A stretch of DNA of 64,000 nt from Harmothoe impar. Lineage: Eukaryota; Annelida; Polychaeta; Phyllodocida; Polynoidae. Positions 20,797 through 30,475 of this stretch are shown here, in pieces (the stretch's first letter is position 1; every line of letters begins with the position of its first letter). Made by a program: the position numbers and the translations under genes. Under the pieces are notes generated by a model. That model was not told the origin of the DNA and did not search any database. It worked only from the letters and a program-made list of their open reading frames with translations. The DNA lies in NCBI GenBank assembly GCA_947462335.1, contig OX381705.1, positions 48,862,898 to 48,926,897 on the forward strand. Direction: 5' to 3'.

Positions 20797-21911
20797 ACAT
20801 CACTCTACCTAGCAACAGCTCTATGGAGTATTATCCTGACAACAGCTTGACGTCTTTCCGAACTCACTTCGACTCGCCGCTCCTTCTGCCCGAAGCGTAC
20901 GAAGCGGCTCTGACTGAGATCATCCTCCCTACAGAATGGACTAACGTGCACGACGACGACTTGATCATCGTTGTTCCTCTGCGCACCAAGGGTTCGCTAG
21001 AGGAGGCGATCAAGGTTTTAAAAGACACTAAATTCGCCGAAAGAAGAAAACCGCAGGTAGACTGGAGGGGAATGAAAAACGCGAACGGTCTGAGCAAGCT
21101 AACGTTCAGCTCAAAATACCCGCTGAGCTGGAAGGAAGCGAGCTATGTAACGGTGGAAGAGATATCAGACACGTCGGAAGAGCAGCGATTGAAACCGGAA
21201 ACAAAAAGGTTCAAGAGAGAGGTCGACTTGAGACAGACGAATGCCGTATACAAGCAGTTCTTGTCCCCGGCGGTGAAGAAGAAGGCGATCAGCGATCAAG
21301 CAAGACAGATGATCGAAGAGATGGAGAAAGCCATGGGAGTGCGCAGTTTCATGCCAAACATATTCGAGATACCTCCTATTTTCACCGGAAGCAACCACAC
21401 CCTAGTCGAGCGCTTGAGTGAGACGTTGCGAGATGACAGACTAGAGGGCTCCAGCTTCTTGCTCAAACCGATGGGGATCTTATCGTACGACTCCAAGACG
21501 AAACGCGTCACCATCAAACCGCCGAGACACTGTGCTGTCCTGCTGACTCAGCATCTCGCATGCGTTCTAGGCTTCGGAGAGAAGACGTGTTTCGCATCGC
21601 CGACTCCCGGCGCCTACTCGATGGATGTTTTCGGGGACGTGCACTCTGTGTACATATACACCGACATGATCCAGGAGAGACGTGTGGGCGACATGCAAGT
21701 GCCGCTGTTACGCTGCGTCGCGGTGGACAGAGGCGGAAAGCGTCGAGGTGGCGTGCAAGCTATCAGTTTTCCCCATTTGGATTATTTCCCCTTGAAATCC
21801 AAGAGGTTTACCGAGGTCGGCATCTATTTAAGAGACCGATCCGGTCATTCCATCCCATTCGGTAGAGGCGAGGTGACCGTGACACTTCATCTGAGACCTA
21901 TTGAGCGCTGA
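20793..21911 (+). CDS. Penton-like minor capsid protein
   Basis: This 372-residue protein starts at the ATG that overlaps the integrase stop (MNITLPSNSSMEYYPDNSLT). The N-terminal layout, a short MNITLPS start, then NSLTSFRTHFDSPLLLPEAY and LTEIILPTEW, is characteristic of the Polinton minor capsid protein, predicted in the family to be a single jelly-roll penton. The C-terminal half contains beta-rich segments such as VYIYTDMIQERRVGDMQVPL. It should form the fivefold vertices with the major capsid protein. An in-frame extension upstream (to 20742) only reads the integrase end and the A-run and is not used. Confidence 0.88.
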   Translation: MNITLPSNSSMEYYPDNSLTSFRTHFDSPLLLPEAYEAALTEIILPTEWTNVHDDDLIIVVPLRTKGSLEEAIKVLKDTKFAERRKPQVDWRGMKNANGLSKLTFSSKYPLSWKEASYVTVEEISDTSEEQRLKPETKRFKREVDLRQTNAVYKQFLSPAVKKKAISDQARQMIEEMEKAMGVRSFMPNIFEIPPIFTGSNHTLVERLSETLRDDRLEGSSFLLKPMGILSYDSKTKRVTIKPPRHCAVLLTQHLACVLGFGEKTCFASPTPGAYSMDVFGDVHSVYIYTDMIQERRVGDMQVPLLRCVAVDRGGKRRGGVQAISFPHLDYFPLKSKRFTEVGIYLRDRSGHSIPFGRGEVTVTLHLRPIER

Positions 21912-21922
21912 AAGAGAAAAAA

Positions 21923-22348
21923 ATGATGCGTCAACGCGTTCCGTACTTTCCACCCAGGCGCACCGTCGGCAGAGGGTACAGCGATTACTACAACGCGCAG
22001 CTGGGCAACGGCATCAACGTGTACAGCGGGCGCTCTTTCCAGAGCGGGCACGGTTTGGGCGGCGCTCTGTTAGGTCTGATGCGCTCGGCTACCCCGCTAT
22101 TGAAGTCGGTGGGAAAAACGCTGCTCCGCGCCGGTGTGGGCGTAGCTAAAGATGTGCTGGCGGGTCGGACTTTAAAGAGCAGCGTGAAAGACCGAGGCGC
22201 AGGCGCTCTGAAGAGACTAGCGAGTACGGCGTTCTCGGGAGGAAAGACGACTGTCGCGTCTAAGAAAGGGTCGAAACGTCGCCGGCATTCTCCTCAGACG
22301 GGCGGTGGCTCTTGCAAGAGACGTAGAGGGGATGTATTCGACCGGTAA
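21923..22348 (+). CDS. pX-like basic core or minor virion protein
   Basis: This is a 141-residue protein. An aromatic N-terminus (YFPPRRTVGRGYSDYY) is followed by GHGLGGALLGLMRSATPLLK and GKTLLRAGVGVAKDVLAGR, then a strongly basic tail (KKGSKRRRH, CKRRRGD). This gly-hydrophobic-basic pattern recurs in adintovirus/Polinton pX-type proteins compared with adenovirus mu, so a DNA-condensing or membrane-associated virion role is likely. It starts 11 bases after the penton gene behind an A7 run; a second ATG follows immediately. Family similarity is from pattern recognition only. Confidence 0.8.
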   Translation: MMRQRVPYFPPRRTVGRGYSDYYNAQLGNGINVYSGRSFQSGHGLGGALLGLMRSATPLLKSVGKTLLRAGVGVAKDVLAGRTLKSSVKDRGAGALKRLASTAFSGGKTTVASKKGSKRRRHSPQTGGGSCKRRRGDVFDR

Positions 22349-22365
22349 GCGCCTAGGCGTTCAGG

Positions 22366-22378
22366 TATAAATAAAAAG
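22366..22378 (+). promoter_or_regulatory. TATA box of the major capsid unit, overlapping an AATAAA
   Basis: TATAAATAAAAAG lies 62 bases before the capsid ATG. The embedded AATAAA (22370-22375) could at the same time be the poly(A) signal of the upstream unit, which ends at 22348. Confidence 0.6.
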
Positions 22379-22427
22379 ACTGGAGGCGGCCGGCGTCAGT
22401 CTGTCGTCCGCGTGAAGAGAGAACACA

Positions 22428-23735
22428 ATGGCTTACGTACACGAGAGCAGTAACGAGTGCGCGCTCTCTGAGCTCGACCTGCACACCGTAGCGCCGACTC
22501 AGACTACTATCTTAAAGTCGTCTTTCCTGGGGATAGAAACAAAAAACTCTTTAGAGGATGGAGGTAACATAAATTTCACCATCAACAAGTCGCAAGAGTA
22601 CACAGACCTGAACGAGAATTACCTTCATCTGGAATGTCAAGTGCTGAAAGCGAACGGAGCGGCGCTCGAGGACACCGACGCGGTAGCTCCGGTGAACAAC
22701 TTGGCTCACTCGCTCTTCAAAGACGTCCAAGTCTCCATCGGCGGTTTCAAAGTGTCTGGCAACACCGAGACCTACCCTTACCGAGCTTACTTGGAAGGGT
22801 TACTCAACTACAACAAAGACGTGAAGGACGGCGTCATGAGCGCCCAGGGGTGGCATGAAGATACGCCCGGTCAGTTTGACGCGTTGACTGACGCGAATGC
22901 GGGGTACAAAGCGCGCAAGAAGCTAATCTCCAACAAGCGCTTTTCGCTGATGGCGCGACTGCACTTTGACCTGGCTCATCAACCGAAGCTCATCGTTGGA
23001 GAGACAGAAATCAATCTCACTCTGAAACAGGCAGCGCCCTCTTTCTATCTGATGTGCGCCGCTGACGGAGGCTACAGCTTGAAGATCTACAAAGCAAAGC
23101 TCTACGTGCGACGCGTGTTGGTGGCGGACGCTGTAGCGTAAACGCACGAGAGAGCGGTGATAGAACACGGGCCCTTCGACTACCCGGTGAACAGAGTGGA
23201 GGTGACGACGTACGCCATCCCTCAAGGTAACAGAGATCACAGCTACACGCACTCCAACACAGGCCAGCTTCCCAAGTCGATGATGATTTGCTTCCTGGAC
23301 CACGACGCCTTCAACGGTAGCTACACCAAGAACCCGTTCGAGATGAAGCATTACGACATCAGCTCGCTTCAAGTGATAGTGAACGATCAGAAAGTGCCGA
23401 ACGACGCCTACGTGCCCGACTTTAAGACCAAAGCGGCCGTGAGAGAGTACTTGGCGCTACACACGGAAACGGGGATGTACGAGGGCGCGCGCTCCTGCGG
23501 TATTTCATACGATCAATTCCTGAACGGTTACACGGTGTTCCCCCTCGATTTAACCCCAGACAGATCGCACGACGGGTGTCGCGTGAACCTTATAAGAGCG
23601 GGTCAGCTGAGGGTGGAAGTCAGTTTCCGCTCGGCGCTACAAGCGACAACAACGGTGCTACTCTACTTGGTGTACGACAACGTCGTCGAGCTGACCCGAG
23701 ATCGACACCCCATCACCGACTACCACATGAACTGA
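22428..23735 (+). pseudogene. Polinton major capsid protein gene, interrupted by one in-frame TAA
   Basis: This is the double jelly-roll major capsid protein, of the type often labelled F54H12.2-like in invertebrate genomes. The N-terminal part, 237 residues (22428-23141), starts MAYVHESSNECALSELDLHT and includes the expected EYTDLNENYLHLE and NNLAHSLFKDVQVSIGG motifs. The C-terminal part (from 23142, to 23735) continues in the same frame and includes HSNTGQLPKSMMICFLDHDAF and YLVYDNVVELTRD. The only break is a TAA at 23139-23141. The total is near 435 codons, a normal length for compact Polintons. It has its own TATA box. Readthrough, a single disabling mutation or a sequencing error are all possible; the rest of the gene shows no decay. 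Confidence 0.9.
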
Positions 23736-23764
23736 AGACAAGTCAGCGGTACTTAGCGTATCGT

Positions 23765-24217
23765 ATGAACACGCTTGAAATAAGCAGAGTGTTGAAGGAA
23801 AACGTTCACACAAAACATCGTTTCCTGGGTGTTTTCTCTTGTGACACTATTCCGAAGCACCCTATCAAAGACACTTGTTTCGTGAGCAACACAGATCCGC
23901 AACATTTACCAGGTCAGCATTGGGTGGCGTTTTACGTGTCGAGCACGGGTGAAGTGTACTACTTTGATTCCTTCGGCTTACCGCCGCTGAGTGCGGAGTT
24001 CTTGTCTTTCGTGGAACGCTCTGCTCCGTTCAAGTGGCAAAGAAACCGCATTCAACTACAAGACACTTCTGCTGACACCTGTGGACCTCATTGCGTTCAT
24101 TTCCTAATTGAAGCATGTCGAACAAGAAACCCCAAGAAGTGCGTCATGCGCATGAGCAAAATCCCAAAGCTGAGCGACCGGGCAGTGAGTCAGAAGCTAT
24201 CGATGATGCTGTTGTGA
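23765..24217 (+). CDS. Adenain-like cysteine protease (virion maturation)
   Basis: This is a 150-residue protease of the adenovirus-protease (C5/ULP-like) type, expected to cleave virion precursors. The catalytic His is in GQHWVAF (H52), the acidic residue in YYFDSFG (D68), a candidate oxyanion Gln in IQLQDTS (Q97 or Q99), and the nucleophile in DTCGPHCVHFL (C110). I chose the ATG at 23765 because it begins a normal-length protease; the longer frame to 23576 only reads the capsid gene out of frame. It starts 29 bases after the capsid stop. Confidence 0.92.
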   Translation: MNTLEISRVLKENVHTKHRFLGVFSCDTIPKHPIKDTCFVSNTDPQHLPGQHWVAFYVSSTGEVYYFDSFGLPPLSAEFLSFVERSAPFKWQRNRIQLQDTSADTCGPHCVHFLIEACRTRNPKKCVMRMSKIPKLSDRAVSQKLSMMLL

Positions 24218-24414
24218 CGGGTTGTTGCGATGGCGGCCGTTTCATGGAGGCAAAGATTCTCTGCCTTGCCGAAATGGTGTTGGATTTATCCAAAGTCGTG
24301 CAATGTCTATTGGAGAGAAGTCGTCCGGGGTGTGGTGGTGCGAGTGACGGCGGCGTGAGACTTTGCAGCCTGTTGGGTTGTTGCAAATCGAAGAAGCAAG
24401 CTAAAAAAGCCTAA
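24115..24414 (+). CDS. Small 3'-terminal ORF of Polinton, function unknown
   Basis: This is a 99-residue ORF overlapping the protease gene by about 100 bases in another frame. A shorter product from ATG 24244 (56 residues) is the more natural start. It has a helical core (AKILCLAEMVLDLSKVVQCL), then a Gly/Cys-rich part and a basic tail (CCKSKKQAKKA). It ends just before two AATAAA signals. The cysteine spacing could fit lipidation or disulphides, but no family is recognised. Confidence 0.45.
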   Translation: MSNKKPQEVRHAHEQNPKAERPGSESEAIDDAVVTGCCDGGRFMEAKILCLAEMVLDLSKVVQCLLERSRPGCGGASDGGVRLCSLLGCCKSKKQAKKA

Positions 24415-24442
24415 ACTTGTGTGTTTTTTTGATTGAAATGAA

Positions 24443-24455
24443 AATAAAGAATAAA
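24443..24455 (+). terminator. Two poly(A) signals ending the rightward units
   Basis: AATAAA at 24443-24448 and again at 24450-24455 lies about 30 bases after the last Polinton ORF and just before the right terminal repeat. Confidence 0.6.
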
Positions 24456-24475
24456 ATGAAAAAAAAAGAAATTAT

Positions 24476-24913
24476 CTTGTTGTGTTTTTATTTCTATATA
24501 TAAGTTACATAACTTTTTTGTTTGTTTGTTTACAAACAGTCACGTGTCACGTGGTGTTGTTTACAAACAAGAGAGCCACGTGGTGTTGTTTACAAACAAA
24601 CCCTAAGTAGGTCACGTTACCCTAGTTACCAGAATGCCGGCTTCTGATTGGCTGAGCCTAAGTAGGTCACGTGACGTAAGTAGGTCACGTTACCATGGTT
24701 ACCAGAATGCCGGCCTCTGATTGGCTGAGAGCTTCTAAGTAGGTCAGTAGGTCACCCAGAATGCTGGCTTCTGATTGGCTGAGAGCCCTAAGTAGGTCAC
24801 GTTACCATGGCAACGGGTCACGTGACCAAATGGCGGCCTCTGATTGGCTGCATGTCGATTGAGTAATAAACAGTAGTTAACTATAGTCCCGTTCCGATAC
24901 ATACTATACTACT
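24476..24913 (-). repeat. Polinton right terminal inverted repeat
   Basis: This is the inverted copy of 14406-14825. By reading, the outer roughly 390 bases differ from the left copy at two positions (G/A in CTATRGTTAAC and T/C in CGAYATGCAG). An 18-base length difference lies near the inner end (GTTATGTAA region). Confidence 0.95.
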
Positions 24914-24919
24914 AAGGCA
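24914..24919. repeat. Target-site duplication AAGGCA, right
   Basis: An exact copy of 14400-14405. Confidence 0.95.
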
Positions 24920-25394
24920 GGTCATTTGATATGAGAATTAATGAGCACTTTTTTCTTAACCCTCGAAACAATAGGGAGTAAAAGAATAGTAGATTTATAT
25001 TTACAAAAACATGTGTAAGATCATTACACTAGATTGTCCCCATGGACACAAATCCCATAAAGAAAAAACTATGTAGAAAGGAAAGTAGACCAGATCGGAT
25101 GAAGAAGACTTGCTTTAAAGGGGTATTCCCACCACTCGCAGTTAACCACATAGAGAACTAGAACAATACTAGAATTGTGAGTGGGATACGCTAGGTGAAC
25201 TAAACCCATACCTTCATCCTGCATTGTCCCCTCAGAAAAAGTTATGTTTGTTCATGACTCCACTCATTCGCTATATATCAACTGTGTGTCCAAGGGAAAT
25301 CGTTTATTACCTAATCAAGTACTCCATCCACTACATGAGTCCGCTAGGTAATAAAGAAACAAATTAATAGGAGAAGTACATGTATTATACTTAC

Positions 25395-25521
25395 GGCCTG
25401 TGTTTTCAAAGAGCACCTTGTCGTTAAGGCCGAGTCGGAGTTCAGGCATGCCTGTAAGATTAACCCGCATCTGTACCGTACCGTTAATCTCATTCCGTAA
25501 CGTGTTTCCAGACGCACTGAC
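25395..25521 (-). CDS. AP1M1: AP-1 mu subunit, exon (MHD)
   Basis: This 127-bp exon has a CAG acceptor and donor GTAAGTAT. It reads VSASGNTLRNEI, then MRVNLTGMPELRLGLNDK and VLFENTG, the typical MHD segment of AP-1 mu. It ends one base into an Arg codon, completed by GA of the exon at 8889. The intron that follows (downstream for the gene) carries the Polinton, whose right target duplication lies only about 480 bp away. Confidence 0.95.
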
Positions 25522-26398
25522 CTGAAGATTTAAGACAGCTATGAATTAACCACATACAATTAATTAGGTACATGACATTTTGTATTATCTATAAACATGC
25601 CCATTTGGAAAACGATGGCGCCTGTAGGTTGCCTGTGCAAACTGACAATATATTTGGTAGCCACATCTAAAAGTTGATTTATCGTGAATACAGAAAAAAA
25701 AAGAATAAGTGGCCGTTACCTTAGTGTATAAATCCGTTCTAAAAGCATTAACACCTCTATGACTTAATCCGTTGTTCAATAATCGTTGCCTTTTGGCAGT
25801 TTATGCACGAAAAAGTATTAGCATTAAGTTACTGTGTCACTGCAGGGAAGGACTGTCTAAAATCATCAACATTCTTACTCGGTGTGTCCCTATACCCATC
25901 AAGGGTCGTAAAGGCATAAACTACCCAACGTGACTGTACAATCTGAGACTGAGTTAATCTTGCGTGATTTTGTTTTATCCAGCTGTTCCAGTATATTAAG
26001 TCACTAAATGATGGATAGTTTCACGTCTGGAGGACACAGCTGGTGGTGAGATGTGGCTACCTATAAAGGTTAGTACGTTGTATATGGGGGTGCTTGTATT
26101 TTGGAAACACCAACACGAATCCCCTGCATACTTTCACACTCCCTCTCCCTCTGGTCGTAGTTATTGCCTCTGTGACCTATACTAGGCCGTTGCCATGCAG
26201 CACCATTGACACCTTCCCTTCTACCATTTCTCACGACTTCTTTTCCAACTTCTAATTCCCTATTTCTGCCTCTCTGCACACTTTCCATAGTGTCTATTCT
26301 ATGATTTACTTACTCCCTCTTGAGTGGTGCCTAACCCCATCGACCCCTTACCATTTAAGGAACGTGTAGATCATGTACGTTAATTAAAAATAAATACA

Positions 26399-26518
<120 letters not shown>

Positions 26519-29500
26519 CATACACATCCCTATTCCCTAGCAGTATTACAGACAGCCCATCTTCGTATAGCTCCGACCAGCCCGTACATTATTAAACAGC
26601 CAATGTCTGACTACACCTCCCCCTGTTCCTCCCCGGCTGTGCCCTGCCCCACCCTTCTGACGCCACAGTAACACTCTACGAGTGGTATTCAGGGAATGGC
26701 TTTTGGCATGGTCTCAGCGCACAGGGGCGAGTAAGTAGTATAGGGCGTCGGGGGTCTGCACCAGGAGACATGCATAATGTAGGGCAATAACACCTGGTGA
26801 AACCTGCTCCGCTCACCACCGTGCCATGGTTTATGTGAACAGGGAGTTAGAAGTGGGTTAATAGTCTTGTGTATGACTTACTGAATGGTAGGCACTTTTA
26901 AAGGTTTAGATCTGATACAACATATATATATGTATATTTGACATTAACACGGCCAAGGAGGTAGAGGTAGACGCCATAAGGATCAAGGTACTAGGCACTT
27001 GGAGATCACAGAGGTATATAATTATACCGATACACATACACTGATACATGTACAACGTAATATATTATGCATTTGTCGTCTAAGTTGTTGATTAACTATG
27101 CGTAAGTAGTTGCATTATCCTATCTCGAATAAAGGTATGTATACCATACCTTATCCCCCTTGTAGAAGATAGTCGTTATGACATACACATAGGAAAAGTA
27201 ACAGGAGTAAAATAGCCAGTCAGTCGGTGAGCCATGACTGCATATAAGCGTAAGAAAAGAACTAGCACGTTGGGTCAATACTATACCTGTACGCCTCCAA
27301 TGAGTCACCAGAGACAGCAACGGGAATTAAAAACGTTACCGCGCTGAAGCACCAACACAGGAGCAAATGGCCCATCATGGGTGTCATTAACTCCCATCCT
27401 CGGACCTAAATCGGACCGCGAGGACAGCGATTGGGCCTATTTCTGGGGGCCGGGAGACGGGGAGTGGGAGAACTGATGGTGGTGTCGATAATGTAGGACA
27501 TCTGTGGGTGAAATAAATACGAGCAGTGGTGATGAGTAGTAGCCCTACGAGCAGCTCATTGACTGTGAGTCCCGCCAGGAGGTGCCCCAGGCACTGAGCT
27601 GCTCACTGCATCTGTAACGGCTCAGGTCGGAGCAGCTCGTGGTGTAATTGAGTCTATTAAAGAAGGCCTCAGGGGGAGGCCGTGGCGTTGTGAGGGGGCA
27701 GGGGAAATGGGGGAATATGATATTGGAGTACGGGGGAGTGGTGGAGGATGGATAGAGGCAGACAGGCGAGAAGATAGATGCAGCATAGATCAACGGGGAG
27801 GTGGAGGAAGCAGTAGGAGGGAGAGAGGAAGGGTGGAAGGGAGTGCAGCGCGACATACAAGTCATTAGTAATTGATGGGAGCAGGATGGATCGAGGCAGA
27901 GAGGGATGCCATAGGGTAGGATAGACGCTTAAACCCAATGTAGAAAGATGAAATTACAGCAGCCTTTCGCGACTTATAGAAAGTCGACAGCAGAAAAGAA
28001 GGATATTATACAGAGGGAATGATTGACAGATTTAATGATGGGGATAAGGAATGGACTAGACTTTTAATATCAAAGAATTTTAAGCCTGGAGGCAAGAACA
28101 AAGTGGGCATACTAAAGACGGGTAGCGAGTAAGAGGGCTTTGCTCCAGGCGTTATACTTCTCCTCCAGTATCCCCCCACCCCTACCACCTTAACCCGAGG
28201 GATGAGGACGATCACCATTTGAAAGGTTGACGATCAATCATGTCATACTCCTGAGTGGAGGGGTATAGACACAGGAGGAGTGACGGCAGCGGGGAGCAGA
28301 CTGCCTGGAGTCTGTTTGTAACCACCAGAACCAAACCCCCTGGAGCAGCGGCACCGCTCAGTACTGTGATAACCTTCCGCGGCGCACCACCCCGCCACCC
28401 GATCACTTCTTGAGGGGAAGCAGTGTATAAATCCGCGCTTTGATAACGTCAGTCTAGAATAAAATATGGATCCTACTTGTCAGGCGTAATGATTCCTTAG
28501 GCAGGACTGCGGGACAGGCAGCTTCCTTGATGGTGGACTTTGTCTCTGAGACAGGCTGGACACGGATGTCAGGTGACTGAGTGCTAGACAGTGCAAGGTG
28601 GCAGGGGTGAAGGGCCGGGGAGAGGGAGTGCCAATATATGGGGTGGAGCTGTGTATAAAGACTGGGGGAAGACATTTAGAGGGCTATTGAGTATTACTTT
28701 TTGTAAATACAAGATCTCCTATGTTCAATCATTGGAAGGCCGTATTCAATGCCCTCCATTGAATAGAATGTGGCCGTATTCAATGGGCTAAGGAAATTGG
28801 TCTTTCCTTCATTAAATGGCTTCAAATGAAAAAATAAATGCATATGCCAACTACATTGATACCTCTCTGATCTATTTCACTCGTGGGGGCTGAGGCGCAT
28901 CCCACTCAGCACTTGAGTAAATACATCTGTGCACCAGAGCACAGGGTTCTAATCACACTTATCATTGTAACACTATGACAGCTATGATAGCTGTTTCACA
29001 CATTCCTCACATTTTTACACCTTTCTCCAATGTTTCCAGACGGCTGCTATATTTAGGGTACCCTTTTCTATGACGAGACATAAGGCCTCTCAAAAACAAG
29101 TTGTTACTCATCACCAAGGACCGAGAAATATGACGAGGGAGTCTTTTTTTAAACTCACGGGCTAAAAATTGGCCAAAAAAAGTTTTCCTCAAAACCTGAT
29201 TTTTATGATGCGCGCGGGGATGAGAAACCATTTTATTTTTTGAGTGGCCTAATCATTCAGGAACCATGCAGTAACTCACAGAGGGCCTTCCTTTCCAAGT
29301 AAACCCATATGATTAAAGATACACCTTTTCTATCATGGGGTTTAATGATGGGAGTCGAGGATTATGGGGTGGGTGGTGAGAATGTCGCCGGGTGCAGTCA
29401 GGGTAGCTAATCCCCCAAGCTTACTGAGGATCAATGTGGGGACTGTGGGGTAGGTCTGGAGGACCAGGGGCAGGGTGCCACATGGGCTGGGATGTCTGGG

Positions 29501-29535
29501 AGTGGCTCTGTAAGTGCTACATTATAGGGACATGC

Positions 29536-29784
29536 TTAACCCTTTAAGGAAGGCATAATGTCCTAATGTGTCATGCACTTGGTCACCATGATGCATACAT
29601 GCAGTCCTGGTAAGTAACTCGCTGATGCTGTATCGGTGCATCTTGCAACCCTTTGGGGGTGTATCAACAATGAAGGGTCGGTACGATGCTTGAATTCAGC
29701 CTTGGCGGGTTACTTGCCACGGCTGCAATCATGCATCATGGCGACCAAGGGCATAATGCCCTATGCCGGCTTTAAAGGGATTTA
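29536..29784. repeat. Palindromic MITE-like repeat, copy 3
   Basis: The left end is TTAACCCTTTAAGGA and the right end GCTTTAAAGGGATTTA. The inside has GGCGGGTTACTTGCC, GGGTCGGTACGATGC and CATCATGGCGACCAAGGGCA, shared with the other copies. Confidence 0.65.
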
Positions 29785-29910
29785 TAAGTGATACTGATTG
29801 AAGTTGAGGGCTGTTGTAGGTATGTTGCTTGTACATAGCCAGACTTGTTCCTAGATTTTAGCATTGCTCAGCGCTATATATGTATGTAATATAAGCCACG
29901 TGCATGTCGT

Positions 29911-30042
29911 ATCAATTCCTACCCCGTACTTATGTTAATGTAATTCATATAATGTCAATGCATATAATGATTGTATATAAATGATAGTCAACACGCGAGT
30001 TGCAGATGTGTGTCATTTGTCATATACACACTGGCAAGTGCC
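29911..30042 (-). repeat. Ngaro-like split direct repeat B2
   Basis: A 132-bp copy starting ATCAATTCCTACCCCGTAC on the plus strand and ending CTGGCAAGTGCC; repeated at 30308-30439. Confidence 0.95.
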
Positions 30043-30120
30043 CTTACCTAGTTTTATTCAAACAATTTTTTGAACGAATAAACTGAACTTGAACAATAAG
30101 TAAATTGAACAATTGAACCA

Positions 30121-30309
30121 AAAGCCAAAAAATGGCGGATTGTGGCAACATAAACAGTGGTTGCCAGGCTGGAGAGAGTGCTCCCTCTGTTGAGGAGTGA
30201 GGGAACTACTCCTACCCAGGTGGCCTATGGCAGTGGAGCCCCCTGGGGAGAGTCCTGAGGATTAACTGGGTCCATTGATACGGATATAAAGGGGCTTTAT
30301 ATATTGAAT
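30121..30309 (-). repeat. Ngaro-like split direct repeat A2
   Basis: A 189-bp copy starting AAAGCCAAAAAATGGCGG on the plus strand and ending GCTTTATATATTGAAT; repeated at 32381-32569. It abuts B1. Confidence 0.95.
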
Positions 30310-30439
30310 CAATTCCTACCCCGTACTTATGTTAATGTAATTCATATAATGTCAATGCATATAATGATTGTATATAAATGATAGTCAACACGCGAGTTGC
30401 AGATGTGTGTCATTTGTCATATACACACTGGCAAGTGCC
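30308..30439 (-). repeat. Ngaro-like split direct repeat B1
   Basis: The copy of B next to the 3' end of the recombinase ORF; its border with A2 shares the bases AT. Confidence 0.95.
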
Positions 30440-30475
30440 AAGGCGAAGCTCCCAAGCGTGTTAAGAGATGGTGCC

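Larger units (their letters stand above)
14406..24913. mobile_element. Polinton/Maverick-type virus-like element without DNA polymerase
   Basis: This is a complete element of 10,508 bp with long terminal inverted repeats, AG/CT termini and a 6-bp target duplication. Its genes are an integrase, an A32-like packaging ATPase, an adenain-like protease, penton-like and major capsid proteins, a pX-like protein and others, which is the Polinton/adintovirus gene set. Typical Polintons are about 15-20 kb and carry protein-primed PolB; none is present here and no unassigned stretch is long enough for one. The outer roughly 390 bp of the two inverted repeats differ at only two positions by my reading, so insertion is recent. 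Its base composition is visibly more GC-rich than the surrounding intron. Most genes run opposite to the host AP-1 mu gene. Confidence 0.95.

Noticed and set aside
23576..23764. N-terminal extension of the protease ORF
   Set aside because: It lies out of frame inside the capsid gene and begins at a non-ATG codon; the ATG at 23765 gives a normal-length protease.
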